Positions 25,745 through 35,217 of a stretch of 64,000 nt of DNA are shown piece by piece. The stretch's first letter is position 1, and each line of letters starts with the position of its first letter. The stretch is from RGDT01 sp964630925 (GTDB lineage Bacteria; Planctomycetota; Planctomycetia; Gemmatales; Gemmataceae). The notes beneath the pieces were generated by a model. That model ran no database searches, had not been told where the DNA came from, and was given only the letters and a program-made list of their open reading frames with translations. Where the stretch lies: contig CAZVZK010000042.1 in NCBI GenBank assembly GCA_964630925.1, positions 7,669 to 71,668 on the forward strand, read 5' to 3'. A program made the position numbers and the translations under genes.

Positions 25745-28700
25745 TCACGCCGCCTGGCGGCCCTCCTCGACCCAGTCCTCCAGACGCACGGAGCAGCGGC
25801 TCGACACCCCCGACTCGGCCATCGTCACCCCGATCAGCGACGGGATCGCCGCCATCGTCCGGTGCCGGTGGGTGATCACGATGAACTGCGTCTCCGCCGC
25901 GAACTCCACCAGCACGTTCGCCAGGCGCGCCACGTTCGCCTCGTCCAGCGCCGCATCCACCTCGTCCAGGATGCAGAAGGGCGACGGCTTCGACCGGAAG
26001 ATCGCCAGCAGGAGCGCCACCGCCGTCATCGTCTTCTCCCCGCCCGACATCTGCGAGATGCCACGCAGCTCCTTGCCCGGCGGCTTCGCGATGATCTCGA
26101 TCCCCGCCTCCAGGATGTCCACCCCCTCCTCCAGCACCACGTCGGCCATGCCGCCCGCGAACAGCTTGCGGAAGAGCTCCTGGAACTGCCCGCGGATCGC
26201 GTCGTACGCCTCGGTGAACAGCCGGCGGCAGTCGGTGTTGATGCGGCCGATGGTCGACTCCAGCGAGGCCCGCGCCTCGTCGAGGTCGTCGAACTGGACC
26301 TTCAGCCCCGCGTGCCGCGCCTGCAATTCCTCCAGCTCGGCCAGGGCGTCCATGTTCACCCCGCCGATCCGCTTCAGGCGCGTCCGCAGGTCGGCGATCT
26401 CCGCCTCCGGCGCCAGGCCCGCGTTATCCCCCTCCGCCGGCGGGATCGCGAACTCGGCCTCCCCGGCGGCGACACGCCCGCGGTGCAGCTCCTCCAGCTC
26501 GACCTGGAAGCCGTCACGCATCTTGTCGCACAGCCCGCCGCGCGTCATCTGTAACTGGTCCACCGCCCGCTCGCGTTCGCGAGCCGCCTCGTGCCGCTGC
26601 TTCAACGACACCCGGCCCGCCTTCCCCTGCTCCTCCAGCGCCTTCTTCCGCGCCACCAACTCCGCGCGCACGGCCCGCCCCTCGTTCAGTATCCGCTCGC
26701 TCTCCTGCTTGTCGTGGTGCGCCGACGCGAGCAGCGCCGACCCGCGCAGCAGCGCCGTGACGGCCTCGTCACGCTCCGCCGCCAGCTCCGCCAGCTCCCT
26801 CTCGGCGCGCTCGGCCTCGGCCTGCCTCTCCCCGCGCGCCTTGTCGAGGTCGCCGAGGCGCGAACGCAGCTCCTTGTGGCGGGCGTCCGCGCGGGCCAGC
26901 GCCACCCGCGCGTCCGCCGCCTTCTGCATCTGCTCCCCCTGCCCCGCCTCCAGCGCCCGCGACTCGCGCTCCGCGTCCTCCATGCGCGCCTTGGCCGCCA
27001 GGGCCGCCGCCTCCGCCTCGGCGTGCTCGCGCCGCGCCTGCTCCCACAGGATGCGCAGCTCGGCCACCTCACGCTCCAGCCCGCCCATCTCGCTCTGGCT
27101 CAGGTCCACGTCGCTCGACAGGATCTCGCGCTTCTGCAGGCGCTGCGCGATCTCCGCGCGCAGGCGGCCCGCCTTCTCCTCCAGCGCCTTCACCTCGCCC
27201 TCGGCGTGCCCGATCCGGCCCGCCATCTCCGTCAGCCGGCCCTGCGTCGCCTCCAGGCGGCGCTTCAAATCGTCCGCGTCGGCGTCCAGCCGTGCGATGT
27301 TCTCGTGCAGGTCCGCCAGGGCGCTGCGCCGCGACAGGATGCCCGCCTCGCCGTGGTGCGTCCCCAGCGTCACCGTGCCGTCCGGCTCGACGGCCTCGCC
27401 GGCCAGGGTGATCAGCCGCCACCCCGGCAGCCGCGCCGCCAGGGCCTCCGCCGCCGCCAGGTCGCGGACGATGGCCGTCTGCCCCAGGAGCAGGCGCGGC
27501 AGGCCGGCGAAGTCGGCGTCGCAGTGGACCACGTCCTCGGCCAGGGCGACGACGCCGGGGTCCGCCAGCGCCTCCTCGCCGTACAGCGGCGGCACGGACG
27601 GCGTCAGGGACAGGAAGCTCACGCGCCCGGAGAGCGGCGCCCCGCGCCGCCGCAGCGCCTCCGCCAGCTCGGCCCGGTCGCGGATGAGGAAGCGCTGCGC
27701 CCTCTCGCCCAGCGCGAGGTCGATGAGCGGGGCGTACTCGCGGCGGACGGTCAGCACCTCGGCGACGAGGCCGACCACCGTGCGCCAGGGGCCGTCCTCG
27801 TCCTCCATCAGGTGGCCCAGCACCTCGCGCACGCCGGTCCCCAGGCCCTCGTGCGACGCCTCCAGCTCCTCCAACACGTCCGCCTGGCTCCGCAGGCCCG
27901 AGCGCGTCTCGCGCAGGTCCGCCGCACGCCGCCCCAGGTCGTCACGCGTCCCCTCCAGCGCCTCGCGCTCCGCCCGCAACGTGTCGCGCCTCGCCCCCGC
28001 GTCGGCCAGCTCGCGCCGCAGCGCCTGCTCGTCCGCCGACAGCCCCGCCAATTCCACGTCGAGGGCCGCCAGGCTCTTGGAGGTCTGGTTGCTGCTCTCG
28101 CGCCGCCGCGCCAGCTCGCGTTCGCGGTTGTCGAGGTTCGTCGCGTGGCCGACGGCGGCGTTCGACAGCCGCAGCGCCTTATCCGTGAGGTCGAAGTGGC
28201 CGGCCTTCAGCGCCTCGATCTCGTCACGCAGGGCCTCGCGGCGGGAGTCCAGGGCGGCCTTCTCGCCCGCCAGCAGGTCGGCGGCGGCGGCGGCCTCGTC
28301 GCGGCGCCGCCGGGCGTCCGCCACCTCCGCGCCGGCGGCCTCGCCCTCGCGCTCGATGCCACGCATCTCCAGCGTCAGGGCCGCGATGCGGCCCCGCAGC
28401 GCGGGCAACGCGGCCTCGGCGCGTTCCAGGGCGGCCCAGTTGCCGTCGCGGCGGACCTTCTCCTCGGCGATCCGCTCGCGCGCCCTGCTCAGGGTGGCAT
28501 CGACCTCGGCCAGGTGCGGCGCGACCTGGTCCAGGCGGGCGTCGATCTCGTCCAGCTCGCGTTGATTGCCTTCGGTGAGCGCCGCCTCGCCGCGGAGTGC
28601 CTCCCGCAGGGCCTCCAGCGCGGCCCCCTCCTCGGCGAGGCGCCCGGCGAGGGCGTGGTACTCGCGGAGGGCCAGGGCCACGGACAGCTCGCGCAGCCGG

Positions 28701-29356
28701 GCCGTGTGCTGCTGATACGACCGCGCCTTGCCGGCCTGATGCTCGGCGGTGCGTCTCTGCTTCTCGACCTCGTCGAGGATGTCACGCAGGCGCGTCATGT
28801 TGCCGGCGACGCGCTCGAGGCGGCGCAGGGCCTCGGCCTTGCGGGCGCGGAAGCGGCTGATGCCGGCCGCCTCCTCGAAGATCGCCCGCCGCTCCTTCGC
28901 CCCCGTCTGCAGGAGCTGATCGACGCGGCCCTGCTCGATGATGCTGTACGCATCGGACCCGGCCCCGGAGCCGAGCAGCACGTCCTTCACGTCCTTGAGC
29001 CGGCACACCTCGTTGTTGAGGAGGTACTCCGCCTCGCCGGAGCGGTAGACGCGGCGGGCGATGCGCACCTCGTCCGCCTCGGCCGCGAGCTGGCGCTTCG
29101 CGTTGTCGAAGACGAGGGCGACCTCGGCCATGCCGAGGGTCTTGCGGGTGGCGCTGCCGTTGAAGATCACGTCGATCATCTCGCCGCCGCGCAGGCTCTT
29201 GGCGGACTGCTCGCCGAGCGCCCACTTGATGGCGTCCACGACGTTGGACTTGCCGCTGCCGTTGGGGCCGATCACGCCCGTCAGGCCGGCGTCGAAGTCG
29301 AACGTCGTGCGGTCGGCGAACGACTTGAATCCGACCAGCTCCAGGCGTTTGAGCAT
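25745..29356 (-). CDS. smc: chromosome segregation ATPase SMC
   Basis: This 1,203-residue SMC protein is the core of the condensin-like complex that compacts and segregates the chromosome. The N-terminal head has Walker A (GVIGPNGSGKSNVVDAIKWA). Two long coiled coils flank a hinge at about residues 520-680 (GVREVLGHLMED, then LIDLALGERAQRFLI). The C-terminal head has the ABC signature ISQMSGGEKTMTAVALL and Walker B FCILDEVDAALDE. ATG 29356 begins exactly at MLKRLELVGFKSFADRT, the usual start. It lies 64 bp after the FlgI-like lipoprotein gene on the same strand. scpA and scpB are not in the window. Confidence 0.96.
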   Translation of the reverse strand: MLKRLELVGFKSFADRTTFDFDAGLTGVIGPNGSGKSNVVDAIKWALGEQSAKSLRGGEMIDVIFNGSATRKTLGMAEVALVFDNAKRQLAAEADEVRIARRVYRSGEAEYLLNNEVCRLKDVKDVLLGSGAGSDAYSIIEQGRVDQLLQTGAKERRAIFEEAAGISRFRARKAEALRRLERVAGNMTRLRDILDEVEKQRRTAEHQAGKARSYQQHTARLRELSVALALREYHALAGRLAEEGAALEALREALRGEAALTEGNQRELDEIDARLDQVAPHLAEVDATLSRARERIAEEKVRRDGNWAALERAEAALPALRGRIAALTLEMRGIEREGEAAGAEVADARRRRDEAAAAADLLAGEKAALDSRREALRDEIEALKAGHFDLTDKALRLSNAAVGHATNLDNRERELARRRESSNQTSKSLAALDVELAGLSADEQALRRELADAGARRDTLRAEREALEGTRDDLGRRAADLRETRSGLRSQADVLEELEASHEGLGTGVREVLGHLMEDEDGPWRTVVGLVAEVLTVRREYAPLIDLALGERAQRFLIRDRAELAEALRRRGAPLSGRVSFLSLTPSVPPLYGEEALADPGVVALAEDVVHCDADFAGLPRLLLGQTAIVRDLAAAEALAARLPGWRLITLAGEAVEPDGTVTLGTHHGEAGILSRRSALADLHENIARLDADADDLKRRLEATQGRLTEMAGRIGHAEGEVKALEEKAGRLRAEIAQRLQKREILSSDVDLSQSEMGGLEREVAELRILWEQARREHAEAEAAALAAKARMEDAERESRALEAGQGEQMQKAADARVALARADARHKELRSRLGDLDKARGERQAEAERAERELAELAAERDEAVTALLRGSALLASAHHDKQESERILNEGRAVRAELVARKKALEEQGKAGRVSLKQRHEAARERERAVDQLQMTRGGLCDKMRDGFQVELEELHRGRVAAGEAEFAIPPAEGDNAGLAPEAEIADLRTRLKRIGGVNMDALAELEELQARHAGLKVQFDDLDEARASLESTIGRINTDCRRLFTEAYDAIRGQFQELFRKLFAGGMADVVLEEGVDILEAGIEIIAKPPGKELRGISQMSGGEKTMTAVALLLAIFRSKPSPFCILDEVDAALDEANVARLANVLVEFAAETQFIVITHRHRTMAAIPSLIGVTMAESGVSSRCSVRLEDWVEEGRQAA

Positions 29357-29420
29357 CGCGGGCTCCGGGTGGCCTCCACCGGGCGGGCGGGCGGGGCGAG
29401 GCCCGCCGCGCCGGTCTTCC

Positions 29421-31166
29421 TCACCGCGACCCGCCGGTGTACAGCGTCGGCACCTGGCCCAGGTCGTGCTTGTCGCCGCCCAGGCCGGCTTCCACCAGCT
29501 CCTCGATGGAGGCCGCCCGCGGCACCGCGTCGAAGCGCACCGCACAGCCGGCGGCCTCGCTGGCCTTGGCCTGCTGCACCAGGGCCACCACGTCGGCGTA
29601 CTGCCCGCCCATGTCGGCCATCAGCCGGATCACCTCGTCCATCTCCAGCCCGCACTGCCGGTCGCACCGCTCGCCCTGGCGCGGGATGCGGCTCACCGTG
29701 CAGCCGACATCCCCCGCGGCGGCGGTCACCGTGAACTCGCCGGCCAGCAGCGCGAACGGCGGCACCAGCCTCGCCTCCGACCCGAACAGCACCACCTCCG
29801 CCCGCTGCGACGTGGACAGGTGCACCAGCGCCCGCCGCCCCGGCGCGGCCCGGTGCAGCGTGAACGAGCCCGCCAGCTTCTCGCCGGCAACCGCCGGCGA
29901 ACGCGGGTTCAGCGTGTGCAGGGCGCGGAACGCCCCGTAGCGCGTCTCGTCGTCGAGGTCGCTCTCCAGCAGCTGCCGCAGCTGCAGCGTGCAGACCGCC
30001 TCGGGGAGCGACGCCAGGGCGGTCAGGGCGTAGGCGCGGAACAGGGGCGTGCGGGCGGCGATGCCCAGCTCCTCGGCGCACGACGGGCTGCCCAGGTAGG
30101 CCAACGCCTCGGCGCAGCAGAACCGCACCAGCGCGTTCTTGCTGTCCAGCCCCGACTGCAACGCCGGCACGCTCTTCACGCCCAGTGCCTCCAGACGCAG
30201 GGCCGCCTCGATGGTGCGCGACGGGTCGAGCAGGTCGTCCTTCAGGCGCGTGCGGTAGCCGCGCTGGTCCTTGGCGTCCTTGTTCGCCTTGTCGCCCGGA
30301 TCGGCCAGGGGGATGAAGCGGACGACACGCAGGAAGCGAGGCAGGTTGTTCTGGTACTGCGGCGGCACGCGCAGCGAGATGAGGGTGTTGTTGCTGGTGT
30401 GGGCGACCTTGCCGTCGCGCCCGCCGCCCAGGCCCGGCAGGAACAGGTCGTTGACCCGGTCGGACACCAGGGCCGTCACCACGCCGTTCTGATACTTCGA
30501 GTTCATGACCAGCGCCAGGGGGTGCTCCTTGATGACGCGGCCGCCGCCCCAGACACGGCCCACGGCCCCGGCGCCGTCGCCCTCGGGGCGCGGGCCGCTC
30601 ATCATCAGCACCGGCCCCTCGCCCACCGCCACCGGGTGCCCGCGCAGCACGCCGCGCGGCCCGCTGTAGTCGGGCCGCAGGTTCTTGGCGAAGTCGAAGT
30701 TGTAGAGGGTGCATTTGCGGAGGGTGCCGCCGCGGATGCTCGTCGCCTTGCTTCCGGGCGGCAGCTTGACCTCCAGGTCGATCCGCCCGCCCTTGGGCGC
30801 CCCCGGCGGGATCTCGGCCTCGACGATCACCAGGGCCGCCGTGCCGGACGCGAGGAGCTTGCCGGGCTCGGGCACCTTGTCCTTCTTCAGGTCGTCGATG
30901 AGCATGGCGCGGTACTCGTCGTGCCGGCAGTCGCCGCCGGTCCCCTCCAGCCCGACGACGATGCCCACGCCGCCGACTTTCACCGGCTCGGCGTTGCCCA
31001 CCACGGTGCGTTCACCGATGGTGGGCACTTCGTACTGGAGGGCGGCCTCGGGGTCCTCCCCGGAGACGCCGCGTAGCGACCCCGTGTTGCCGCAGCCGGC
31101 GAGGCCGAGGGCGGCGACACCCACGGCGGCTAGCCACCATGAGAACGCATTGGCGAGACGGGTCAT
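29421..31166 (-). CDS. lipoprotein with FlgI-like (flagellar P-ring) domain and HEAT-like repeats
   Basis: This 581-residue lipoprotein has a signal peptide with the lipobox ALGLAGC. Residues about 60-310 match the flagellar P-ring protein FlgI: VGGVGIVVGLEGTGGD, ASGTAALVIVEAEIPPGA, KGGRIDLEVKLPPGSKATSI and later HPLALVMNSKYQNGVV. The middle part resembles HEAT-type repeats (ALRLEALGVKSVPALQSGLD; ALVRFCCAEALAYLG), and a further C-terminal domain follows. No other flagellar genes are near. In planctomycetes such proteins may not be flagellar; an envelope ring role is an inference. It is likely cotranscribed with smc. Confidence 0.75.
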   Translation of the reverse strand: MTRLANAFSWWLAAVGVAALGLAGCGNTGSLRGVSGEDPEAALQYEVPTIGERTVVGNAEPVKVGGVGIVVGLEGTGGDCRHDEYRAMLIDDLKKDKVPEPGKLLASGTAALVIVEAEIPPGAPKGGRIDLEVKLPPGSKATSIRGGTLRKCTLYNFDFAKNLRPDYSGPRGVLRGHPVAVGEGPVLMMSGPRPEGDGAGAVGRVWGGGRVIKEHPLALVMNSKYQNGVVTALVSDRVNDLFLPGLGGGRDGKVAHTSNNTLISLRVPPQYQNNLPRFLRVVRFIPLADPGDKANKDAKDQRGYRTRLKDDLLDPSRTIEAALRLEALGVKSVPALQSGLDSKNALVRFCCAEALAYLGSPSCAEELGIAARTPLFRAYALTALASLPEAVCTLQLRQLLESDLDDETRYGAFRALHTLNPRSPAVAGEKLAGSFTLHRAAPGRRALVHLSTSQRAEVVLFGSEARLVPPFALLAGEFTVTAAAGDVGCTVSRIPRQGERCDRQCGLEMDEVIRLMADMGGQYADVVALVQQAKASEAAGCAVRFDAVPRAASIEELVEAGLGGDKHDLGQVPTLYTGGSR

Positions 31167-31333
31167 GACAGGCCCCCGGCCAGGATCGGTGCGAAATGGA
31201 CGTGAGAGGCAGGCGGAATACCCGCGGGCGTCCGGGGTGTCAAGGCCCGTTTCGGGCGCACGCCCATCTCTTTCAGCGGTGGGCGTCACCGATCCGCCTT
31301 GCACGCGCCGCCGCGCGATGGTATCCCCGCGCC

Positions 31334-31984
31334 ATGAGGCACGCCACGCTCGCACTGTTGCCCGCCCTCGTCCTCGCCGGCTGTCTGACGCCGGAGATGC
31401 AGCAGGAACGCGAGCGCGCCCGCTTCGCCGCCGAGGGCCACAAGTACCTCCAGCGCGGCAGCCACCGCGAGGCCCGCGCCAGCTTCCGCCTCGCGCTGGA
31501 GCTGCGCCCTGACGACGCCGACACGCTGTTCCAGCTCGCCCGATGCGCCGCGGCGCTGAACGAGAAGCAGGAGAGCGAGGGCCTACTGATGCGCTGCCTG
31601 GCCCTCGACCCCGGCCACGAGGGCGCACGCTCCGAGCTGGTCCGCCGCATGCTGGCGGACGGGCGGCCCGACGACGCCCGCCGCATGGTGAACGCCTGGC
31701 TGGCCAATCAGCCCGGCAAGCCCGGCCCGTACGTCGAGGACGGCCTGCTCCGCCTGCGTGACGGCGACATCGACGCCGCCCGCGGACGCTTCGAGCAGGC
31801 CATCGACTTCGACCCGACCCACCCGCGCGCCAACCTGGAATTGGGCAAGGTGTACGAGCGCCTCGACCATCCGGGCCGGGCGCTCCAGCTCTACGAGATG
31901 GCGGCCCAGCTCGGGGACGCCGAGGGCGCCACGCGGCTGGCCAGCCTCCGCAAGAAAGGCACGCCACGCCCGCGCCCGGACTGA
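31334..31984 (+). CDS. TPR-repeat lipoprotein
   Basis: This 216-residue protein has a signal peptide ending in a lipobox (LPALVLAGC). About five tetratricopeptide repeats follow (AAEGHKYLQRGSHREARASF; TLFQLARCAAALNEKQESEG; RGRFEQAIDFDPTHPRANLE; GKVYERLDHPGRALQLYEMA). It probably sits on the periplasmic side of a membrane as a protein-protein interaction scaffold. It is divergent from the FlgI-like lipoprotein gene, with 167 bp between them. Confidence 0.85.
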   Translation: MRHATLALLPALVLAGCLTPEMQQERERARFAAEGHKYLQRGSHREARASFRLALELRPDDADTLFQLARCAAALNEKQESEGLLMRCLALDPGHEGARSELVRRMLADGRPDDARRMVNAWLANQPGKPGPYVEDGLLRLRDGDIDAARGRFEQAIDFDPTHPRANLELGKVYERLDHPGRALQLYEMAAQLGDAEGATRLASLRKKGTPRPRPD

Positions 31985-32034
31985 TGATTCGCCACTCCAC
32001 GTCGAGGCGACACTTCGCCGGATCAGGGCTCCCA

Positions 32035-32147
32035 GAGCGGCCCACCCCGAAGGTGGCGGATGGACGCCTATCGGTGAAGAAACCGAACCGCGGAGTGCGG
32101 ACACCCCGGATGGTGGCGCGTGGACGCCAGTCAGTGAGGGAAACGAA
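32035..32147. repeat. imperfect tandem repeat in intergenic DNA
   Basis: Two direct units, 32035-32087 (53 bp) and 32093-32147 (55 bp), share CACCCCG, GGTGGCG, TGGACGCC and a GTGA..GAAAC-GAA end. A GGGAAA-CGAT-TTTCCC hairpin follows at about 32151-32166, and an inverted TTCGTTTCCC near 32200. The whole gap 31985-32574 between the TPR gene and the acyltransferase holds no gene that I can support. Confidence 0.6.
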
Positions 32148-32574
32148 TCAGGGAAACGATTTTCCCGCCGCAAATGCAGACGGCAGTAGCACTTGAGGAA
32201 GTTCGTTTCCCAGACCCCCTCACACCCCCCCAACGCGACGGAAACGAATCGCCCCCGACGATCAGGCGCGGACAGACGCATGACACCGGCGAGGGTGACG
32301 CCGCGAGGGCCCGGGGCGTCAGCCGCGTCAGCCCCGCCCCCCGGCGATTCCAGACCTTCCACACCGCCCCTCCGGCGCCCCGCCTCTGAATCAGGCCCTT
32401 CGGGTGTCGCTTCACCGAGGAGTGTCGATGATTCCGGTCATTTTCCCGGTGCCCGGCGGCGGCCGCCGCCATACGATACCGTTTGCGTGACGGGCACCCG
32501 CACGCCCGTGCCTTCCCGGCAAGGCCGCCCGGTTTATCTGGCCGTCAGGGCCGTCCATTCACGATAGAGGCGGC

Positions 32575-33924
32575 GTGGGAATCCCGTGGAACCGGGCCCG
32601 CGCCGCTGGTAGCATCGTGGGGCCGCACCTGGCCCGGGGCTTTCTCACCTTGGAACGCTACTTCGCCGAGCCCTACCGCTTCATCCCGCCGTACCGCAGC
32701 ACCTTCTGGTGCCGCATCGCGCGGCTGTTCCTCTTCCGCCACCTGCGCGGCAAGCACGGCGTCCACCGCTTCCAGACCGACGGGGCCGAACACTTCCTCG
32801 CCTCCATCAAGGCCGGCGCCGGCATCCTCCTCACGCCCAACCACTGCCGCTGGGCCGACCCCCTCGTCATGGGCGCCACCGCCGGACTGCTCGGCCATTA
32901 CCTCTACTACATGGCCAGCTACCACCTGTTCAAGCAGGGCCGCTTCCGCGGCTGGATGCTCCGCCGCCTTGGCGGGTTCAGCGTCTGGCGCGAGGGCCCC
33001 GACCGAGAGGCCATCAAGACCGCCGTCCAGATCCTCGTCTCCGCCGAACGCCCCCTCGTCCTCTTCCCCGAGGGCACCTGGCTCCGCCAGAACGACCGCG
33101 TCCTCCCGTTGCAAGAGGGCATCTCGCTCATCCTCCGCCAGGCCATCAAGCAGGGCGAACGCCCCCTCGCCGTCCACCCGATGGCCATCAAGTACTGGAT
33201 GCTCCAGGACCCCTCCGACGTCGCCTCCGAACGGCTCTCCGCCCTGGAGAGGTCCATCGGCTGGTCGCCGCAGGACGCCCTCGGCCCGGTCGCCCGCGTC
33301 GAGAAGCTCGGCACCGCCCTCGTCGGCCTGCGCGAGGTCGAATTGCTCGGCGCCACCCAGCCCGGCACCCTCGATGAGCGCACCTCCCGCCTCGTCGGCT
33401 CGCAGCTCGAACGCCTGGAGCGCCTGCACCTCGGCAAGGCCGGCGACGGCTGGGCCATGGAGCGCGTCCGCCGCGTCCGCCAGCACCTGACCCGCCGGCT
33501 GTTGGAGAACGGCACCGACCAACGTGTCGCCGAGGCGATCCGCCGCGATCTCGCCGTCCTGCTCCTGTGTGAGAACCTCACCGGCCATTCGCTGGCCTAC
33601 CTGCAGGAGAGCCCCACGCCCGAACGCCTCGTCGAGACGGTGCAGCGCATCGAGGAGACCATCGCCGACCGCCACGAGACGCCGATGGTGCCGATGGGCG
33701 TGCAGGTCCGCTTCGGCCCGGCCATCGACGCCCGCCAGCTCTTCACCGGCGGCAAGGCCGAGCGCGGCAGCGACCCCCTCGTCGTCCGCCTGCGCCCGGC
33801 GATGCAGGGGCTCCTCGACTCGATCAACGCCGAGGGCCCGCCCCCCGCCTGGGGCTGCCCGAAGCGCCCCCATCCCCAGGCGACGCCTGTCGCCGCCGGC
33901 CACGCCATCTTCCCCCATTCATAA
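32575..33924 (+). CDS. lysophospholipid acyltransferase (PlsC-like), first gene of the btaAB operon
   Basis: This 449-residue protein has a glycerolipid acyltransferase core: the HX4D catalytic motif in LTPNHCRWADPLVM and the glycerol-phosphate-binding motif VLFPEGTWLRQND. The C-terminal 200 residues are helical and not part of the minimal PlsC domain. Family members acylate glycerol-phosphate intermediates at the inner membrane. The GTG start at 32575 has only a close AGAGG upstream and is uncertain. btaA follows after 16 bp, which suggests that it supplies or remodels diacylglycerol for betaine lipid formation. Confidence 0.8.
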   Translation: MGIPWNRARAAGSIVGPHLARGFLTLERYFAEPYRFIPPYRSTFWCRIARLFLFRHLRGKHGVHRFQTDGAEHFLASIKAGAGILLTPNHCRWADPLVMGATAGLLGHYLYYMASYHLFKQGRFRGWMLRRLGGFSVWREGPDREAIKTAVQILVSAERPLVLFPEGTWLRQNDRVLPLQEGISLILRQAIKQGERPLAVHPMAIKYWMLQDPSDVASERLSALERSIGWSPQDALGPVARVEKLGTALVGLREVELLGATQPGTLDERTSRLVGSQLERLERLHLGKAGDGWAMERVRRVRQHLTRRLLENGTDQRVAEAIRRDLAVLLLCENLTGHSLAYLQESPTPERLVETVQRIEETIADRHETPMVPMGVQVRFGPAIDARQLFTGGKAERGSDPLVVRLRPAMQGLLDSINAEGPPPAWGCPKRPHPQATPVAAGHAIFPHS

Positions 33925-33940
33925 AGAAGGATACCCCCTG

Positions 33941-35143
33941 ATGCTGACGTCCTCGTCGCGCCAGAAGATCAAGAACAGCCTCTTCAAGGCCATCCACACC
34001 CGCAACCTGATCTACAACACCTGCTGGGAGGACCCCCGGCTCGACCGTGTCGCCCTCAACCTCGGCCCCAGCGACCGCGTCGTGGTCATCACATCCGCGG
34101 GGTGCAACGCGCTGGACTACCTCCTCGCCGGGGCCGGCGAGGTCAACGCGGTGGACGTGAACCCCATCCAGAACAGCCTGCTGGAGTTCAAGCGGGCCGC
34201 CATCCTCGGGCTGGACTACGACTCGTTCTTCGACCTGTTCGGCAAGGGCAGCACGCCGTTCGCGCGGCAGATGTACGGCGACGTGATCCGCAAGCAGCTC
34301 TCCACAGCCGCACGCACCTACTGGGACAAGCACATCTCGATGTTCCTCGGCCAGGGCTGGCGCAAGTCGTTCTACTACCGGGGCACGTCCGGCCTGCTGG
34401 CCCGGCTGATGATGATCAACGCCAACTTCCTGCACCGCCTGCGCGAGCCCATCCAGGATCTCATGCGCGCCCAGACCGTCGAGGAGCAGCGCCACATCTA
34501 CGACACCCGCATCAAACAGCGGTTCTGGACGCCGTGGCTGAAGTGGCTGCTGGCCCGCAGCTTCACCCTCACCCTGCTGGGCGTGCCAGGCCCGCAGAAG
34601 GACCAGATCACCAAGCAGTACAAGGGCGGCGTGGCCCAGTTCATCCGCGACTCGATGGAGGCGGTCATGTGCCAGCTCCCTTTCCGCGACAACTACTTCT
34701 GGCGCGTCTACATCGACGGCCATTACACCCACGACTGCTGCCCCGAGTATGTCCGCCGCGAGAACTTCGAGGCCCTGCGCAGCCGGCTGCCCCGCCTGCA
34801 CATCCACACCTCGACGATCACCGACTACCTGGGCAAGGCCGCGCCTGGCCTGACCCGCTTCGTCCTGCTGGACCACATGGACTGGATGTCCACCGAGATG
34901 CCCGAGGCGCTGAGCGAGGAGTGGACGGCGATCCTGGCGAAGGCGGCGCCGGGGGCGCGGGCCATCTTCCGCAGCGCCGGGCTGAAGGTCGAGTTCCTCG
35001 ACCACCTGCCGGTGGAGCACCGGGGCCAGACGGCGCAGCTCGGGTCACTCCTGCGCTACAACCCCGAGCTGGCCGCCGAGCTGCACGTCAAGGACCGCGT
35101 CCACACCTACGGCAGCTTCCACATCGCCGACCTCCCGAACTGA
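33941..35143 (+). CDS. btaA: S-adenosylmethionine:diacylglycerol 3-amino-3-carboxypropyl transferase
   Basis: This 400-residue protein resembles BtaA (DUF3419), which attaches the 3-amino-3-carboxypropyl group of SAM to diacylglycerol, the first step of the betaine lipid DGTS. Visible hallmarks are IYNTCWEDPRLDRVALNL near the N-terminus, the SAM-binding loop VVVITSAGCNALDYLLAG with VNAVDVNPIQNSLLEFK, and FVLLDHMDWM in the C-terminal part. ATG 33941 is preceded by AAGGA at suitable distance. It is followed by the N-methyltransferase gene btaB and preceded by an acyltransferase gene, giving a complete pathway. Confidence 0.88.
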   Translation: MLTSSSRQKIKNSLFKAIHTRNLIYNTCWEDPRLDRVALNLGPSDRVVVITSAGCNALDYLLAGAGEVNAVDVNPIQNSLLEFKRAAILGLDYDSFFDLFGKGSTPFARQMYGDVIRKQLSTAARTYWDKHISMFLGQGWRKSFYYRGTSGLLARLMMINANFLHRLREPIQDLMRAQTVEEQRHIYDTRIKQRFWTPWLKWLLARSFTLTLLGVPGPQKDQITKQYKGGVAQFIRDSMEAVMCQLPFRDNYFWRVYIDGHYTHDCCPEYVRRENFEALRSRLPRLHIHTSTITDYLGKAAPGLTRFVLLDHMDWMSTEMPEALSEEWTAILAKAAPGARAIFRSAGLKVEFLDHLPVEHRGQTAQLGSLLRYNPELAAELHVKDRVHTYGSFHIADLPN

Positions 35144-35153
35144 TGGGGGATCT

Positions 35154-35201
35154 GTCCCAGGCGTCCCCGGTGTCCTATAGGACACTGAGGACGCCTGGGA
35201 C
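35154..35201. repeat. nested palindrome (cruciform) between btaA and btaB
   Basis: GTCCCAGGCGTCC (35154-35166) and its exact reverse complement (35189-35201) enclose a perfect 16-bp palindrome, GTGTCCTATAGGACAC (35170-35185). In RNA it would fold as a long stem with an internal hairpin just before btaB. It could be a REP-like repeat, an attenuator or an mRNA processing site. Confidence 0.75.
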
Positions 35202-35217
35202 GTTGAGAGAGCCACTG

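Noticed and set aside
26591..29734. A 1,047-codon plus-strand frame opposite smc
   Set aside because: Its composition mirrors the smc codons in reverse, and no domain is visible; smc is certain.
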